This document shows, piece by piece, positions 35,347 to 43,344 of a stretch of DNA of 64,000 nt. Under the pieces are notes generated by a model. The model had not been told where the DNA came from. It searched no databases and saw only the letters and a list, made by a program, of their open reading frames with translations. The stretch's first letter is position 1. Each line of letters opens with the position of its first letter. This DNA comes from Nitrospirales bacterium. Its GTDB lineage: Bacteria; Nitrospirota; Nitrospiria; Nitrospirales; UBA8639. The position numbers and the translations under genes are program-made. The stretch lies in NCBI GenBank assembly GCA_022828225.1, contig JAJEJG010000004.1, positions 1 to 64,000 of the forward strand. The letters run 5' to 3'.

Positions 35347-36519
35347 ATGAACGGAATATGGAACCCGGGAAAACCGGGAATCGTCGTTTTGTTTTTTGTA
35401 TGCAGCATGACGTGGGCCGGGACTCCGGCGGTTCACGCGGCAATATTGGACGGTTTCCTTGATGGGGTCGAGGAATCCCTGGCCGAGGGATTGGCAAAAA
35501 AAGGAGAAAACCTGACCACGGGTAACTTTTATGCCGAGGGCAAACCGAACAGTCATGCTCCCATCGGAATGATGGGAGATCACACGCATGAAGCAGGAGA
35601 AGTCATGTTCTCCTATCGCTTGATGCACATGTTTATGGAAGGAAACCGATACGGAACCGACAGGCTGACCACTGATGAAGTGACAATGATGGGGCGACCC
35701 GTTCCAGGAGGATATCTGGTGGCGCCGGAATCCATGCGCATGTGGATGCACATGTTCGGGTTCATGTATGGATTGAACGACACCGTGACCCTGACGCTCA
35801 TGGTCCCCTATCTGAACAACAGCATGAATCACGTGACGCGCATGGGCGGAACATTTACGACCCGCTCCGAAGGATTCGGCGATATCCGGTTCGGATCGCT
35901 GTGGCGGCTCTGGGCCGTCGAAGCCCCGAGCATCGGGGCCCACCGGTTCCACTTCAATCTGTCGGTGAGCGTACCCACGGGAGATATCGAACCCACGGAC
36001 CGGACACCCATGGGGCCTAACACCCGATTGCCCTATCCCATGCATCTCGGTTCAGGGACCTTCGATTTTTATCCCGGAATCACGTACGGGGGGGAGAGAG
36101 GTCGTGCCTCCTGGGGGATTCAAGCCATCGGCACCTTGCGGGCAGGCAAGAATTCCAATGATTTTTCCAAGGGTGACGCCTACGTCATCAATGCTCATGG
36201 CGCCTATGAAGTCATTCCCTATACGCTGAGCAGTTCGGTTCGGCTGAGTTGGAATCACTGGGACGCCTATGACGGGATGGACCCGAACATTCGCACGAAT
36301 CACCCGATGAATCACATGCGGATCGTTCAAACAGCGTTTCCCGACCTGTTGGGCGGTCAACGTCTGGATCTTCTGTTCGGTCTCAACGTCCTGTTTCCGG
36401 ATTTCATGAATTTGGAAAACCGGCTGGCCGTGGAAGGCGGCTTCCCGATCTATCAGTACTTGGATGGACAACTTGAAACGGATTCGACCGTCACCTTCGG
36501 TTGGCAGGCGGTGTATTGA
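35347..36519 (+). CDS. Outer-membrane beta-barrel protein, His/Met-rich, transporter-like
   Basis: 390 aa. Signal peptide about 1-31 (ending AVHA). The mature protein is made of alternating amphipathic strands and ends in an aromatic (QAVY), as outer-membrane barrels do. Met/His-rich loops (GMMGDHTHEAGEVMFS, SMRMWMHMFGFMYG, NHPMNHMR) suggest contact with copper. It belongs to the broad 'phenol-degradation MetA-like transporter' family. ATG 35347 has AAGAGG upstream. Another frame with a stronger site starts at 35283 and overlaps it. Confidence 0.82.
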   Translation: MNGIWNPGKPGIVVLFFVCSMTWAGTPAVHAAILDGFLDGVEESLAEGLAKKGENLTTGNFYAEGKPNSHAPIGMMGDHTHEAGEVMFSYRLMHMFMEGNRYGTDRLTTDEVTMMGRPVPGGYLVAPESMRMWMHMFGFMYGLNDTVTLTLMVPYLNNSMNHVTRMGGTFTTRSEGFGDIRFGSLWRLWAVEAPSIGAHRFHFNLSVSVPTGDIEPTDRTPMGPNTRLPYPMHLGSGTFDFYPGITYGGERGRASWGIQAIGTLRAGKNSNDFSKGDAYVINAHGAYEVIPYTLSSSVRLSWNHWDAYDGMDPNIRTNHPMNHMRIVQTAFPDLLGGQRLDLLFGLNVLFPDFMNLENRLAVEGGFPIYQYLDGQLETDSTVTFGWQAVY

Positions 36520-36544
36520 TTGGAATTGTCAATGTTCAGTCATT

Positions 36545-36569
36545 CCCTTCGACTGCGCTCAGGACAGGC
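36545..36569. repeat. Micro-element H joined to other repeat fragments
   Basis: CCCTTCGACTGCGCTCAGG plus ACAGGC. On its left is a TGTCAATGTTCAGTCATT stretch related to the 26-bp element; on its right is AAAGGAGGGGAA, the end of family D. Confidence 0.7.
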
Positions 36570-36597
36570 AAAGGAGGGGAATGGAAAGATCAAAGAT

Positions 36598-36636
36598 AAA
36601 GACACTGGATTCCCGATTAAAAATGTCGGGAATGAC
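36598..36636. repeat. REP-like hairpin, family A copy 8
   Basis: Arms ATTCCCGA / TCGGGAAT, loop TTAAAAATG (one change). It lies upstream of the cupredoxin gene. Confidence 0.8.
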
Positions 36637-36708
36637 AAGAGAGGCGTCGGAGGAATGACCTGCTTTGGAGAAAAGGGTGACAACGTGTTCTTGAAAAGGA
36701 GACAGCAC

Positions 36709-37512
36709 ATGTGGCGCCGTATCTGTACCGTAAGTTGGGTCTTTGTGTTTTTTGGATTCGCAGGTGCGGGGTCTGCCTATGACGTGATTGACGTCAAGAA
36801 CGGGGCAACCATCACGGGGAAGGTCGCCTTCACGGGCACCCTCCCTCATGCCCCCAGACGGTTTGAAGTCCGGAACGGACCCGATGTCTGCGGGTCAGAG
36901 CGCGTGCTGAACAAACTGGACGTGCGTGACGGCATGGTTCAAGGCGTCGTCATCGCCCTGGAAGGCGTGGAGAAGGGCAAACCGTTCCCCTCGCATCGGC
37001 ATACAGCCACAGGACAGGGACGCGGAGAATTTCAGTATGCCGGAGGAAAGAGTTTGAACCTGGGCGTTCAGCTCGAAAAATGCAGCTTCGGCCCATTCAC
37101 CGGCGTGATGAGAGCGGACGAATCCGTCCAATTCGTCAATCATGATCCCATCAAACACACGCTCCATACATATTCGTTAAAGGGCCGAAAAGCGAAAATC
37201 TTGAGAACCATGCATACCCAAAGTCTTCGCGCCCAAAGTCAGACGAATAAAGACTTTCCCGCCAAGAAACTGCGTCGCGCCTCTGCCGTAGTGTTGACCT
37301 GTGATCGTCACGACTTTATGGAAAATTGGCTGTATATGGTCAAGAATCCCTATTATGCGATTTCGGATGAATCGGGGAATTTCGAGATCGGCCATATCCC
37401 GCCAGGCGACTACGACATGGTGGCATGGCATCCCGTTCTGGGCATGCAAAAACGACGCGTGACGGTGACTCCGGGTGGCCGGCTCCCGGTTGATTTTGAG
37501 TTCGTCAAGTAG
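36709..37512 (+). CDS. Periplasmic cupredoxin-like protein with a carboxypeptidase-regulatory-type domain
   Basis: 267 aa. Signal peptide about 1-24 (FGFAGAGSA). The cupredoxin copper ligands are visible: His in NHDPIKHTLH, then Cys, His and Met in CDRHDFMENW. The C-terminal end (SGNFEIGHIPPGDYDMVAWHP) is a beta-sandwich of the carboxypeptidase-regulatory type. Probably an electron carrier or copper sensor in the periplasm. ATG 36709 with AAGGAG 8 bases upstream is right; the frame is open further up only through the repeat. It completes the His/Met-rich cluster. Confidence 0.85.
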   Translation: MWRRICTVSWVFVFFGFAGAGSAYDVIDVKNGATITGKVAFTGTLPHAPRRFEVRNGPDVCGSERVLNKLDVRDGMVQGVVIALEGVEKGKPFPSHRHTATGQGRGEFQYAGGKSLNLGVQLEKCSFGPFTGVMRADESVQFVNHDPIKHTLHTYSLKGRKAKILRTMHTQSLRAQSQTNKDFPAKKLRRASAVVLTCDRHDFMENWLYMVKNPYYAISDESGNFEIGHIPPGDYDMVAWHPVLGMQKRRVTVTPGGRLPVDFEFVK

Positions 37513-37559
37513 GCCGATTAACGCCTGTGGCTAACCAGACCTACGGTCTCCTCCCCTCT

Positions 37560-37658
37560 GTCATTCTCGACATCTTTAATCGAGAATCCAGCGTCTTTAT
37601 CCTTCGAACTCAGGAAAAAACAAAGACACTGGATCCCCGATCGGGGTCGGGGATGACA
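37560..37658. repeat. REP-like doublet, family A copy 9
   Basis: First hairpin arms ATTCTCGA / TCGAGAAT around CATCTTTAA; this is the fourth stem variant. The second hairpin has ATCCCCGA / TCGGGGAT. Confidence 0.85.
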
Positions 37659-37713
37659 GAAGAAATGCGGAATTGTCGGGTTACGCCTGCGGATACCCCA
37701 AACTACCGGCTCT

Positions 37714-37854
37714 GCTATGTTTTGCTATGAACATGCTATGTTTGCTATGCCATGCTATGTTCTTGCTATGTCTTGCTATGATTCTGCTATGCCGTGCTAT
37801 GTTTTTGCTATGAAAGTGCTATGAATTGCTATGTTTTTGTTATGTTCTGCTATG
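37714..37854 (+). repeat. Tandem GCTATG array, 14 units at ~10.4-bp spacing
   Basis: GCTATG (one unit GTTATG) starts at 37714, 37724, 37735, 37744, 37754, 37765, 37775, 37786, 37796, 37807, 37818, 37828, 37839 and 37849. The gaps are 9-11 bases and average 10.4, one helical turn. The bases between units vary. It ends about 70 bases before the DUF1015 start. Confidence 0.9.
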
Positions 37855-37923
37855 TCATTCTCCGGTATGCTACGCTAGTCCCATCTACGACTGATCTTCA
37901 TATTAACGAAGAAAGGAGAACCC

Positions 37924-39174
37924 GTGGCAACCATCATGCCTTTTCGGGCCGTCAGGCCCAAACCGGAACACGCCGCCCAAGTGGCTGCGCCTCCCTATGA
38001 CGTCGTCTCCTTGGACAAGGCACGTGATGTTGCCGCCGGCAATCCTTACTGTTTTCTCCGGGTCGGGCGAGCCGAGTTGGAACTGGCTGATGACGTTGAT
38101 CCTTATTCAACCGAAGTCTACGAAAAAGGAGCCGCCAATCTCCGGAAATTTCTCGAGGACGGTGTTCTGGTGCGCGAACCTCACCTCATGTTCGGGGTGT
38201 ATCGCCAGCGCTGGGGGACCCACGAACAGACCGGCCTCGTGGCGCTCGCCTCTATCGACGAATATGACCGTGGCCTCATTAAGAAACATGAACTCACCAG
38301 GCCGGTTAAGGAAAAAGACCGCGTGCAGGTGATCGAAACGCATGACTCACAATCTGGGCCCGTTCTCCTGTTTTTCCGCCGTTCGACTCGATTCGACGGT
38401 TGGCTTGCGGACGTCACGGCCACGGAGCCGGACGCTCAATTCACCGCGGACGATGGCGTGGAGCATACAATCTGGAGCTTGCGTGATGACACGGTCCTCG
38501 AAACAATGATCGAACGTTTCAAGAACGTTGACGCCCTGTATATTGCCGACGGACACCATCGCTCGGCCGCAGCCAGCCGGGTGCGAGCGGCCAGGGCCGA
38601 CAATGCCCAATCCTCGCAGCCTCATGAAGAAGGATTCTTGAGCGTTATTTTTCCGCACGACGAATTGCAGATCCTACCCTATAACCGCGTGGTGCGCGAT
38701 CTGAACGGGCATACCCCACAACAATTTTTTGAGTCCGTATCCGTAGGCTATGAATTGCACCCCACGACAGAACCGGGGCAGGCGCCGAACGCCGGGTTTG
38801 ACATGTATCTGGAAGGCCGCTGGCATCGTGCGCGTCCCAAGTTGACGCCGGAACAACGGGCCGGGATGGAGCAGAATCCGGTGAACGCCTTGGCCGTGTC
38901 GGTCTTGACCGATCGCGTGCTGACTCCGTTACTGGGCATTACGGATCAGCGTTCCGATCCGAGGATCGATTTCGTCGGTGGAATCCACCCACCGAACGTG
39001 TTGGCCGCAAAAGTGGATGCCGGAGAATGGGCCGTTGCGTTCTGGTTGTACCCCACGACCGTCGACGAACTCATGGCCGTTGCCGATGCCCAGGACATCA
39101 TGCCCCCCAAGAGCACGTGGTTTGAGCCCAAGCTGCGTGACGGCTTATTCGTGCATATGCTCCGGGATAAGTAA
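37924..39174 (+). CDS. DUF1015 family protein
   Basis: 416 aa, cytoplasmic. Family features: MPFRAVRPKPEHAAQVAAPPYDVVS at the N-terminus (in pieces), HELTRPVKEKDR, the ADGHHRSAAA motif, and the final W/FxPKLRDGLFVHML. The GHHR motif recalls kinase- or phosphatase-like active sites; the biochemical role is not established to my knowledge. GTG 37924 has AAAGGAG 7 bases upstream. The phased array lies directly upstream and may control it. Confidence 0.92.
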   Translation: MATIMPFRAVRPKPEHAAQVAAPPYDVVSLDKARDVAAGNPYCFLRVGRAELELADDVDPYSTEVYEKGAANLRKFLEDGVLVREPHLMFGVYRQRWGTHEQTGLVALASIDEYDRGLIKKHELTRPVKEKDRVQVIETHDSQSGPVLLFFRRSTRFDGWLADVTATEPDAQFTADDGVEHTIWSLRDDTVLETMIERFKNVDALYIADGHHRSAAASRVRAARADNAQSSQPHEEGFLSVIFPHDELQILPYNRVVRDLNGHTPQQFFESVSVGYELHPTTEPGQAPNAGFDMYLEGRWHRARPKLTPEQRAGMEQNPVNALAVSVLTDRVLTPLLGITDQRSDPRIDFVGGIHPPNVLAAKVDAGEWAVAFWLYPTTVDELMAVADAQDIMPPKSTWFEPKLRDGLFVHMLRDK

Positions 39175-39186
39175 ATTGCTACCGGC

Positions 39187-39834
39187 CTACCCATCGCCAT
39201 AATCCGGATACCGCGTGGAACCTGCCCGAAACAAGGGTTCCCTGACAATCCACCCGAGTTCACCGACGGGCTCCAGGGCGGGAATGACGACATCCTCCTC
39301 CGGCGAACTCTCTTCTCCAGCAGCGCATTGACGAGGGTTGCTTGTTTGCCCGGCCCACGTCTCTTGCCTATTGCAAAAGAAAAAATCCGTATCCCAAAAA
39401 TAGATCGTCACCAGCGCTTCACTGTCCACCTCCCCGATTTGGTAGTCTCCAACGGATCTGGTGTGCTGATCGAAATCATCGAGCAGGTCATTATGAGTCA
39501 CAGAAAAGTTCTTTAACGTTTCGTATAACACGAGCCAATGCAGATCGGTTAAACGATAGACCTGCGAATCATTGACCGCGGCCGAGAGTTGGACCAGCAC
39601 CCGCACGGCCTCATACGGACAAAGCCGTTGCGATGTTTCGGGATAGAGCCCTTCCCAGGAATCGATGGCCCCATCGTCCGACAACAATTGGATTTCGGAG
39701 GCCTCACTGGCGAAGGCTTCTTTCAGAATAGCCTCAAAGACGGCGTCCGGCTTGGTTTGAAAATAAATCATCGCAACGATCTTGGCGGTCGCATGCAGAA
39801 ATTCCGCTGTGCCGTCATCTCTGTATGTGTTCAC
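39187..39834 (-). CDS. Hypothetical protein, convergent with the DUF1015 gene
   Basis: Up to 215 aa, unrecognised and acidic. GTG 39834 lies inside a copy of the 26-bp element; the first residues would then be repeat-derived (NTYR). ATG 39771 is an alternative that leaves the element as leader. Neither has a clear ribosome-binding site. No membrane segment or signal peptide. Confidence 0.55.
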   Translation of the reverse strand: MNTYRDDGTAEFLHATAKIVAMIYFQTKPDAVFEAILKEAFASEASEIQLLSDDGAIDSWEGLYPETSQRLCPYEAVRVLVQLSAAVNDSQVYRLTDLHWLVLYETLKNFSVTHNDLLDDFDQHTRSVGDYQIGEVDSEALVTIYFWDTDFFFCNRQETWAGQTSNPRQCAAGEESSPEEDVVIPALEPVGELGWIVREPLFRAGSTRYPDYGDG

Positions 39835-39847
39835 TCATTCGTTGACA
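39822..39847 (-). repeat. 26-bp dispersed element, minus-strand copy before/inside a gene start
   Basis: Reads TGTCAACGAATGAGTG then AACACATACA on the minus strand, oriented with the gene below it. It contains the GTG start at 39834. Confidence 0.8.
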
Positions 39848-40017
39848 CTTGCTGCCTTCTTCTCTCCCCTCCTGTGAGCCCCCCACCGATTGTCCCTCGT
39901 CTTGTAGGGGCGAACCTATGTGTTCGCCCTGTTCGTTCCGTGGGAATGTGGGACGACACGCAGGTCGTCCCCTACGAAACCCGGGATAGGCCTCAAGGGG
40001 GGAGTCATAATCGGCGT

Positions 40018-40461
40018 TTAGAAAATCCAGGGGACCAGCCGCCACGTCCGCGACCGGTAGGCTTCATAGTCGTCAAAAATTTCTCCTAACAACATCTCTT
40101 CATAGGAAAGTTTTACGATCAGGTCTGCGGCCAGGAGCACCCACCATAACCCGCGCCAGTAGGAAAAGGATTCGCACACCAAGGCCAGAAAGATCATCAG
40201 CCCCGCCGTGTACATGGGGTGCCGGACCCATCGATACGGACCATTGGTGACCAGCCTGCTCCCGGTCCTGACTTCGGGGAATACGTTGACCTTCGTGACC
40301 CTCATGGTCAGGACCGCCCACACCACCAACAGGAGTCCCAACAACTCCAACGTCAAGAACCACCCATTTCCGGCGACCCATGGGCCGGAAACCAGAATCG
40401 CTCCCATACAAAGGAATTGAACGCCCACGAGAACATAGGATCTGATGGATTGCCGTTTCAT
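40018..40461 (-). CDS. Isoprenylcysteine carboxyl methyltransferase-like membrane protein
   Basis: 147 aa, three to four membrane segments. The ICMT signature is clear: GPYRWVRHPMYTAG, then YEEMLLGEIFDDYEAYRSRT with the conserved glutamates and the ending RLVPWIF. Bacterial members methylate small molecules or lipids with SAM; the substrate here is unknown. ATG 40461 is chosen because the upstream extension has no gene character. It lies 40 bases behind the TPR lipoprotein and is likely cotranscribed. Confidence 0.88.
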   Translation of the reverse strand: MKRQSIRSYVLVGVQFLCMGAILVSGPWVAGNGWFLTLELLGLLLVVWAVLTMRVTKVNVFPEVRTGSRLVTNGPYRWVRHPMYTAGLMIFLALVCESFSYWRGLWWVLLAADLIVKLSYEEMLLGEIFDDYEAYRSRTWRLVPWIF

Positions 40462-40501
40462 GTTCAGGGTGCGGCGGCAAAACACCTGGACGGAATGTCG
40501 C

Positions 40502-40897
40502 TCAATACCGGTACCCTCCGCCCAGGTGCTTCTCCAACGTCGAGGACAGACCGAGATGATTGCGATAGGCCGGGGATTCCACGATTTCCTTATTGGTCGG
40601 AGCCAGTTCACTGGCTTGTTGGAAATGAACCCTGGCTTCCCCGTGGTTGCCCAACTTGTGAAAAGTCAGAGCCAAGTTGAAATGGACTTCCGGCAATTCG
40701 GGGTCGGCCTGAATCGCCGATTCAAAAAGGCTTTTCGCCTCCTGCCAATTGCCTGAATTGTACTGCTGAATCCCTTCGAGATTCTGCTGAGCCGCAGCCG
40801 GACTCGTCATCGGCAGAACGGCAAGAGGACCGGACGGCGTGGCACACCCCGCCATCACCAGAAAACCCAGAACGACCGTACTTATTCCACGGTGCAT
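40502..40897 (-). CDS. TPR-repeat lipoprotein
   Basis: 131 aa. Lipobox VMAGC puts the lipid on C18. Two to three TPR units follow (YNSGNWQEAKSLFESAIQADPE; VHFNLALTFHKLGNHGEARVHFQQA, in pieces). Probably a small outer-membrane or periplasmic adaptor. It is the first gene of a two-gene minus-strand unit. Confidence 0.85.
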   Translation of the reverse strand: MHRGISTVVLGFLVMAGCATPSGPLAVLPMTSPAAAQQNLEGIQQYNSGNWQEAKSLFESAIQADPELPEVHFNLALTFHKLGNHGEARVHFQQASELAPTNKEIVESPAYRNHLGLSSTLEKHLGGGYRY

Positions 40898-41019
40898 ACG
40901 CTTCCCTCCATTGTCCCTTGTTCAACTCGCCCTTTGTCCCTGAATTGTGTCACCAGGCATACATGGATAGCAACGCGAAGACGGGCGGAATGCGCCTATG
41001 AAAAGTTCAGCTAAAATCT

Positions 41020-41070
41020 GGAACTACCGGTTCCAAAAGATTATAATACATCCACTATTTCTATAGTGGA
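41020..41070 (+). promoter_or_regulatory. Promoter with two inverted repeats before the CxxC gene
   Basis: A perfect -10 box, TATAAT, is at 41042-41047. Upstream is GGAAC-TACCG-GTTCC (41020-41034) at the -35 position, where no good -35 hexamer is seen. Downstream is TCCACTAT-TTCT-ATAGTGGA (41051-41070) at the transcription start. The layout fits a regulated promoter with an activator site and an operator; that is inference. Confidence 0.55.
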
Positions 41071-41125
41071 ATGTTCATTCCTTTATCCCAAGACGATCTT
41101 TTACCCTCATGGGAGGAGTCACCAG

Positions 41126-41500
41126 ATGAAACGAACACTTGGATTTCTCGCGCTGCTGGTCATCGCCGGTGGCCTCTTGCAGGCATCGGCTTTCGCATCC
41201 GGTTCTCTTTCGACCGGCCAAGGCATCAGTGCCAGAAGCGCCTACGCCATGGGCAAGGCCCTCACCTTTCAGAAGCTCGTGTGCCCATCCTGTCCCCTCA
41301 AGGCGGCTGATTTGACCAAGGAACGCGCCATGAGCCTGAAAAACAGCCTCGAAGCCCGTGACGCGGCGAACAAACCGGGCACTCCTGATGACGAACACAT
41401 CGCCGTCCTCTGTCCGGGCAGCCGTGCCAGCGGTTGCGACGGAAAACCGGACGAACAGGAACTCGTCCACTATTACCTGAAGCGCCGTTTCAAGATGTAA
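41126..41500 (+). CDS. Small periplasmic protein with a CxxC motif
   Basis: 124 aa. Signal peptide about 1-24 (ALLVIAGGLLQASAFAS). The mature part has LVCPSCPLK (CxxC without the His of a c-type heme) and two more cysteines, in VLCPGS and SGCDG. It ends in a basic YYLKRRFKM. Metal binding or a disulfide role is possible. ATG 41126 has GGGAGGAG upstream. It is followed 45 bases later by an outer-membrane protein and shares its promoter. Confidence 0.7.
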   Translation: MKRTLGFLALLVIAGGLLQASAFASGSLSTGQGISARSAYAMGKALTFQKLVCPSCPLKAADLTKERAMSLKNSLEARDAANKPGTPDDEHIAVLCPGSRASGCDGKPDEQELVHYYLKRRFKM

Positions 41501-41545
41501 CCACAACAGTCTCAAATGGACGTACACGAACGGAGGAACCTCATC

Positions 41546-42436
41546 ATGTACAGAGCAAGATTGATTGCCTTCATGGTTATAGGCATGACGGCTATCGGGT
41601 CATCCGCGTTCGCCGACGGTGTGTCGCCGTGGCTCCCCGCGCCGGGCGCCGGATTCGTCAACCTTTCCTATGTCTCCCAGAATGCCACCCAGTTCTACGT
41701 CCAAGAGGACTTGAGAGGAACTCCTCCTCAGAATGCGGTACCCGACGGAAAAGGCCCGAATCTCGGTCAGCACACCGTGTGGCTGAACGGCATGTACGGC
41801 TGGTCGGATGCAATCGCGATAGACGTCCGCGTGGGGCTTGCCAGAAGCTACGCCTCGGCAGGACCGACGGGAGGTCGTGACAATTATTCGGGCGTCACGG
41901 ACACCAATATCGGCGTCACCTGGCGCATCGTGGATGAACTGGTGTGTCCATCCTCGCCGAGCATCGCCCTGCGTGCCGGGGCAATCATCGAGGGATCCTA
42001 CGAACCCGGCCACATCAATTCTATCGGCGACGGAGCCAGCGGCCTGGAAGTGTCGGCATTAGCCGGCAAATATTTCGGGGACATGTTCGCCGTATCCGGC
42101 GAAGTCGGGTACCGCGACCGCGACGAAGGCGTCCCCGCGGACTTCTTCTTTAACGCGACGGGCGGCATGTTGTTCGAGAACATAGGACTGAGTGTCAACT
42201 ACAAGCTGGTTGACGCTCAGTCCGGCCTCCAGATCGGCGTTCCGCCATTCACTCCCGGTGGGCGCGTTTTTCCCAGGCTGGAAGAAGACATCCAGTTCCT
42301 CAGCGGGACGGTGAGCCTCAACGTGTCCGACCAAACGAACCTGGCCGTGTCTTATGGGGAGGTCATCGACGGTCGCAACACGTCAAAGTCCAAAGTATTC
42401 AGCGTGACGATGGGCTACCAGTTCGACACCTACTGA
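41546..42436 (+). CDS. Outer-membrane beta-barrel protein
   Basis: 296 aa. Signal peptide about 1-23 (ending SAFA). The mature protein is built of alternating strands and ends GYQFDTY, an outer-membrane-type end. It falls in the same broad transporter-like barrel group as the protein at 35347 but is clearly a different branch. ATG 41546 has GGAGG 9 bases upstream. Its partner is the CxxC protein directly before. Confidence 0.78.
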   Translation: MYRARLIAFMVIGMTAIGSSAFADGVSPWLPAPGAGFVNLSYVSQNATQFYVQEDLRGTPPQNAVPDGKGPNLGQHTVWLNGMYGWSDAIAIDVRVGLARSYASAGPTGGRDNYSGVTDTNIGVTWRIVDELVCPSSPSIALRAGAIIEGSYEPGHINSIGDGASGLEVSALAGKYFGDMFAVSGEVGYRDRDEGVPADFFFNATGGMLFENIGLSVNYKLVDAQSGLQIGVPPFTPGGRVFPRLEEDIQFLSGTVSLNVSDQTNLAVSYGEVIDGRNTSKSKVFSVTMGYQFDTY

Positions 42437-42456
42437 TTCCCCGGAGCCTGACCGCC

Positions 42457-43344
42457 TCAGGGCCGGTTCAGGCTCCAGTCATACTCGTAGTCCACTGACC
42501 CGACAAACTTCCTCAGGCGTTTTGCGAGCGGCTCGTCCGCATACTTGACGAGGTGCTCGATCACCGACTTCTCCGTGTCTCCGAAGTCCGCCACGTACCA
42601 CTTGTAGATGCTCGAAATAATCATGAAGTCGTCGTCCATCAACTCGACGCCTCTGGGATGGTTTACGTAGGCGCGCGCGCCGGCATCGAGCAACTCCTCG
42701 GTATTCTCCTCGGTGAAAGCCCTCGGAGACAGGTTCGGACAGCCGTAGCTGGCGCAGTTGACCGCATAGTGGATCCGGTTGTCCCGCCAGATGGGTCGCA
42801 GGATACCGTGTTCGATGTTGTTCAGCGTCAGGTCCAGGCCGGCGACCCTGGCATGTACGTCGTCCCAGGGACCACCGAAGATACGCCCCAGGCTGCCCAA
42901 CAGGCTTTGGCTGATGTCCTTGATGGAATCCACGGGATAGGCGTCCGCAACGACCTTTACGGTCAGAGCATTGTAGAAATTGATCCAATATGCCTTTTGT
43001 TCCGCGCGGGAATAATTCCGCGGATCGACCGACTGCAAAGACGCCAGGTACGATGCCAGCTTGGCGGAGTCCCCTGCATTGGCCTTGAGCGCCCCGTAGT
43101 CGAAGCGATTTACGCCTGAGTCGTGGACGCGCAGGTAGCCGTCCAGGATCTCCTGCCAGGCGGCGTGATCGAGATGCGTGAGATTCTTCTCGTCGCTCGC
43201 GTCCCAGACCGGAATCAGTTTTGCGGATTGGGCATGTGCGGAGACAACAAACAGCATCGCGACGAGCAGGCTTACGGCAATTCGCAAATACTGTCTCCCG
43301 CGTGTAGGGGGCGGTGTTCGCCCTGTAATCATGGTCGTTTTCAT
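42457..43344 (-). CDS. DUF547 family periplasmic protein
   Basis: 295 aa. Signal peptide about 1-36 (VAMLFVVSAHA). The DUF547 core is intact: AYWINFYNALTVKVVADAY, the conserved H/D/C segment RIHYAVNCASYGCPNL and the EHGILRP motif, a cysteine/histidine arrangement like that of transglutaminase-like peptidases. ATG 43344 overlaps the glycosyltransferase stop by ATGA and has AAGGAG, so it is translationally coupled. Function of the family is not settled. Confidence 0.9.
   Translation of the reverse strand: MKTTMITGRTPPPTRGRQYLRIAVSLLVAMLFVVSAHAQSAKLIPVWDASDEKNLTHLDHAAWQEILDGYLRVHDSGVNRFDYGALKANAGDSAKLASYLASLQSVDPRNYSRAEQKAYWINFYNALTVKVVADAYPVDSIKDISQSLLGSLGRIFGGPWDDVHARVAGLDLTLNNIEHGILRPIWRDNRIHYAVNCASYGCPNLSPRAFTEENTEELLDAGARAYVNHPRGVELMDDDFMIISSIYKWYVADFGDTEKSVIEHLVKYADEPLAKRLRKFVGSVDYEYDWSLNRP

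Larger units (their letters stand above)
37513..37923. other. 411-base gap with hairpins and the GCTATG array
   Basis: It holds family A copy 9 (37560-37658), a GGGTTACGCC stretch and the phased GCTATG array (37714-37854). No gene was seen. Confidence 0.6.

Noticed and set aside
36520..36708. An N-terminal extension of the cupredoxin-like gene
   Set aside because: It would be read through a hairpin repeat and hide the signal peptide; ATG 36709 has AAGGAG upstream.
37714..37854. The GCTATG array as a CRISPR array
   Set aside because: Units are 6-7 bases with ~4-base gaps; CRISPR repeats and spacers are much longer and no cas gene is near.
41020..41036. TGGAAC...GTTCC as a sigma-54 promoter
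   Set aside because: The spacing and the -12 GC do not fit the TGGCAC-N5-TTGC consensus, and a perfect TATAAT follows.
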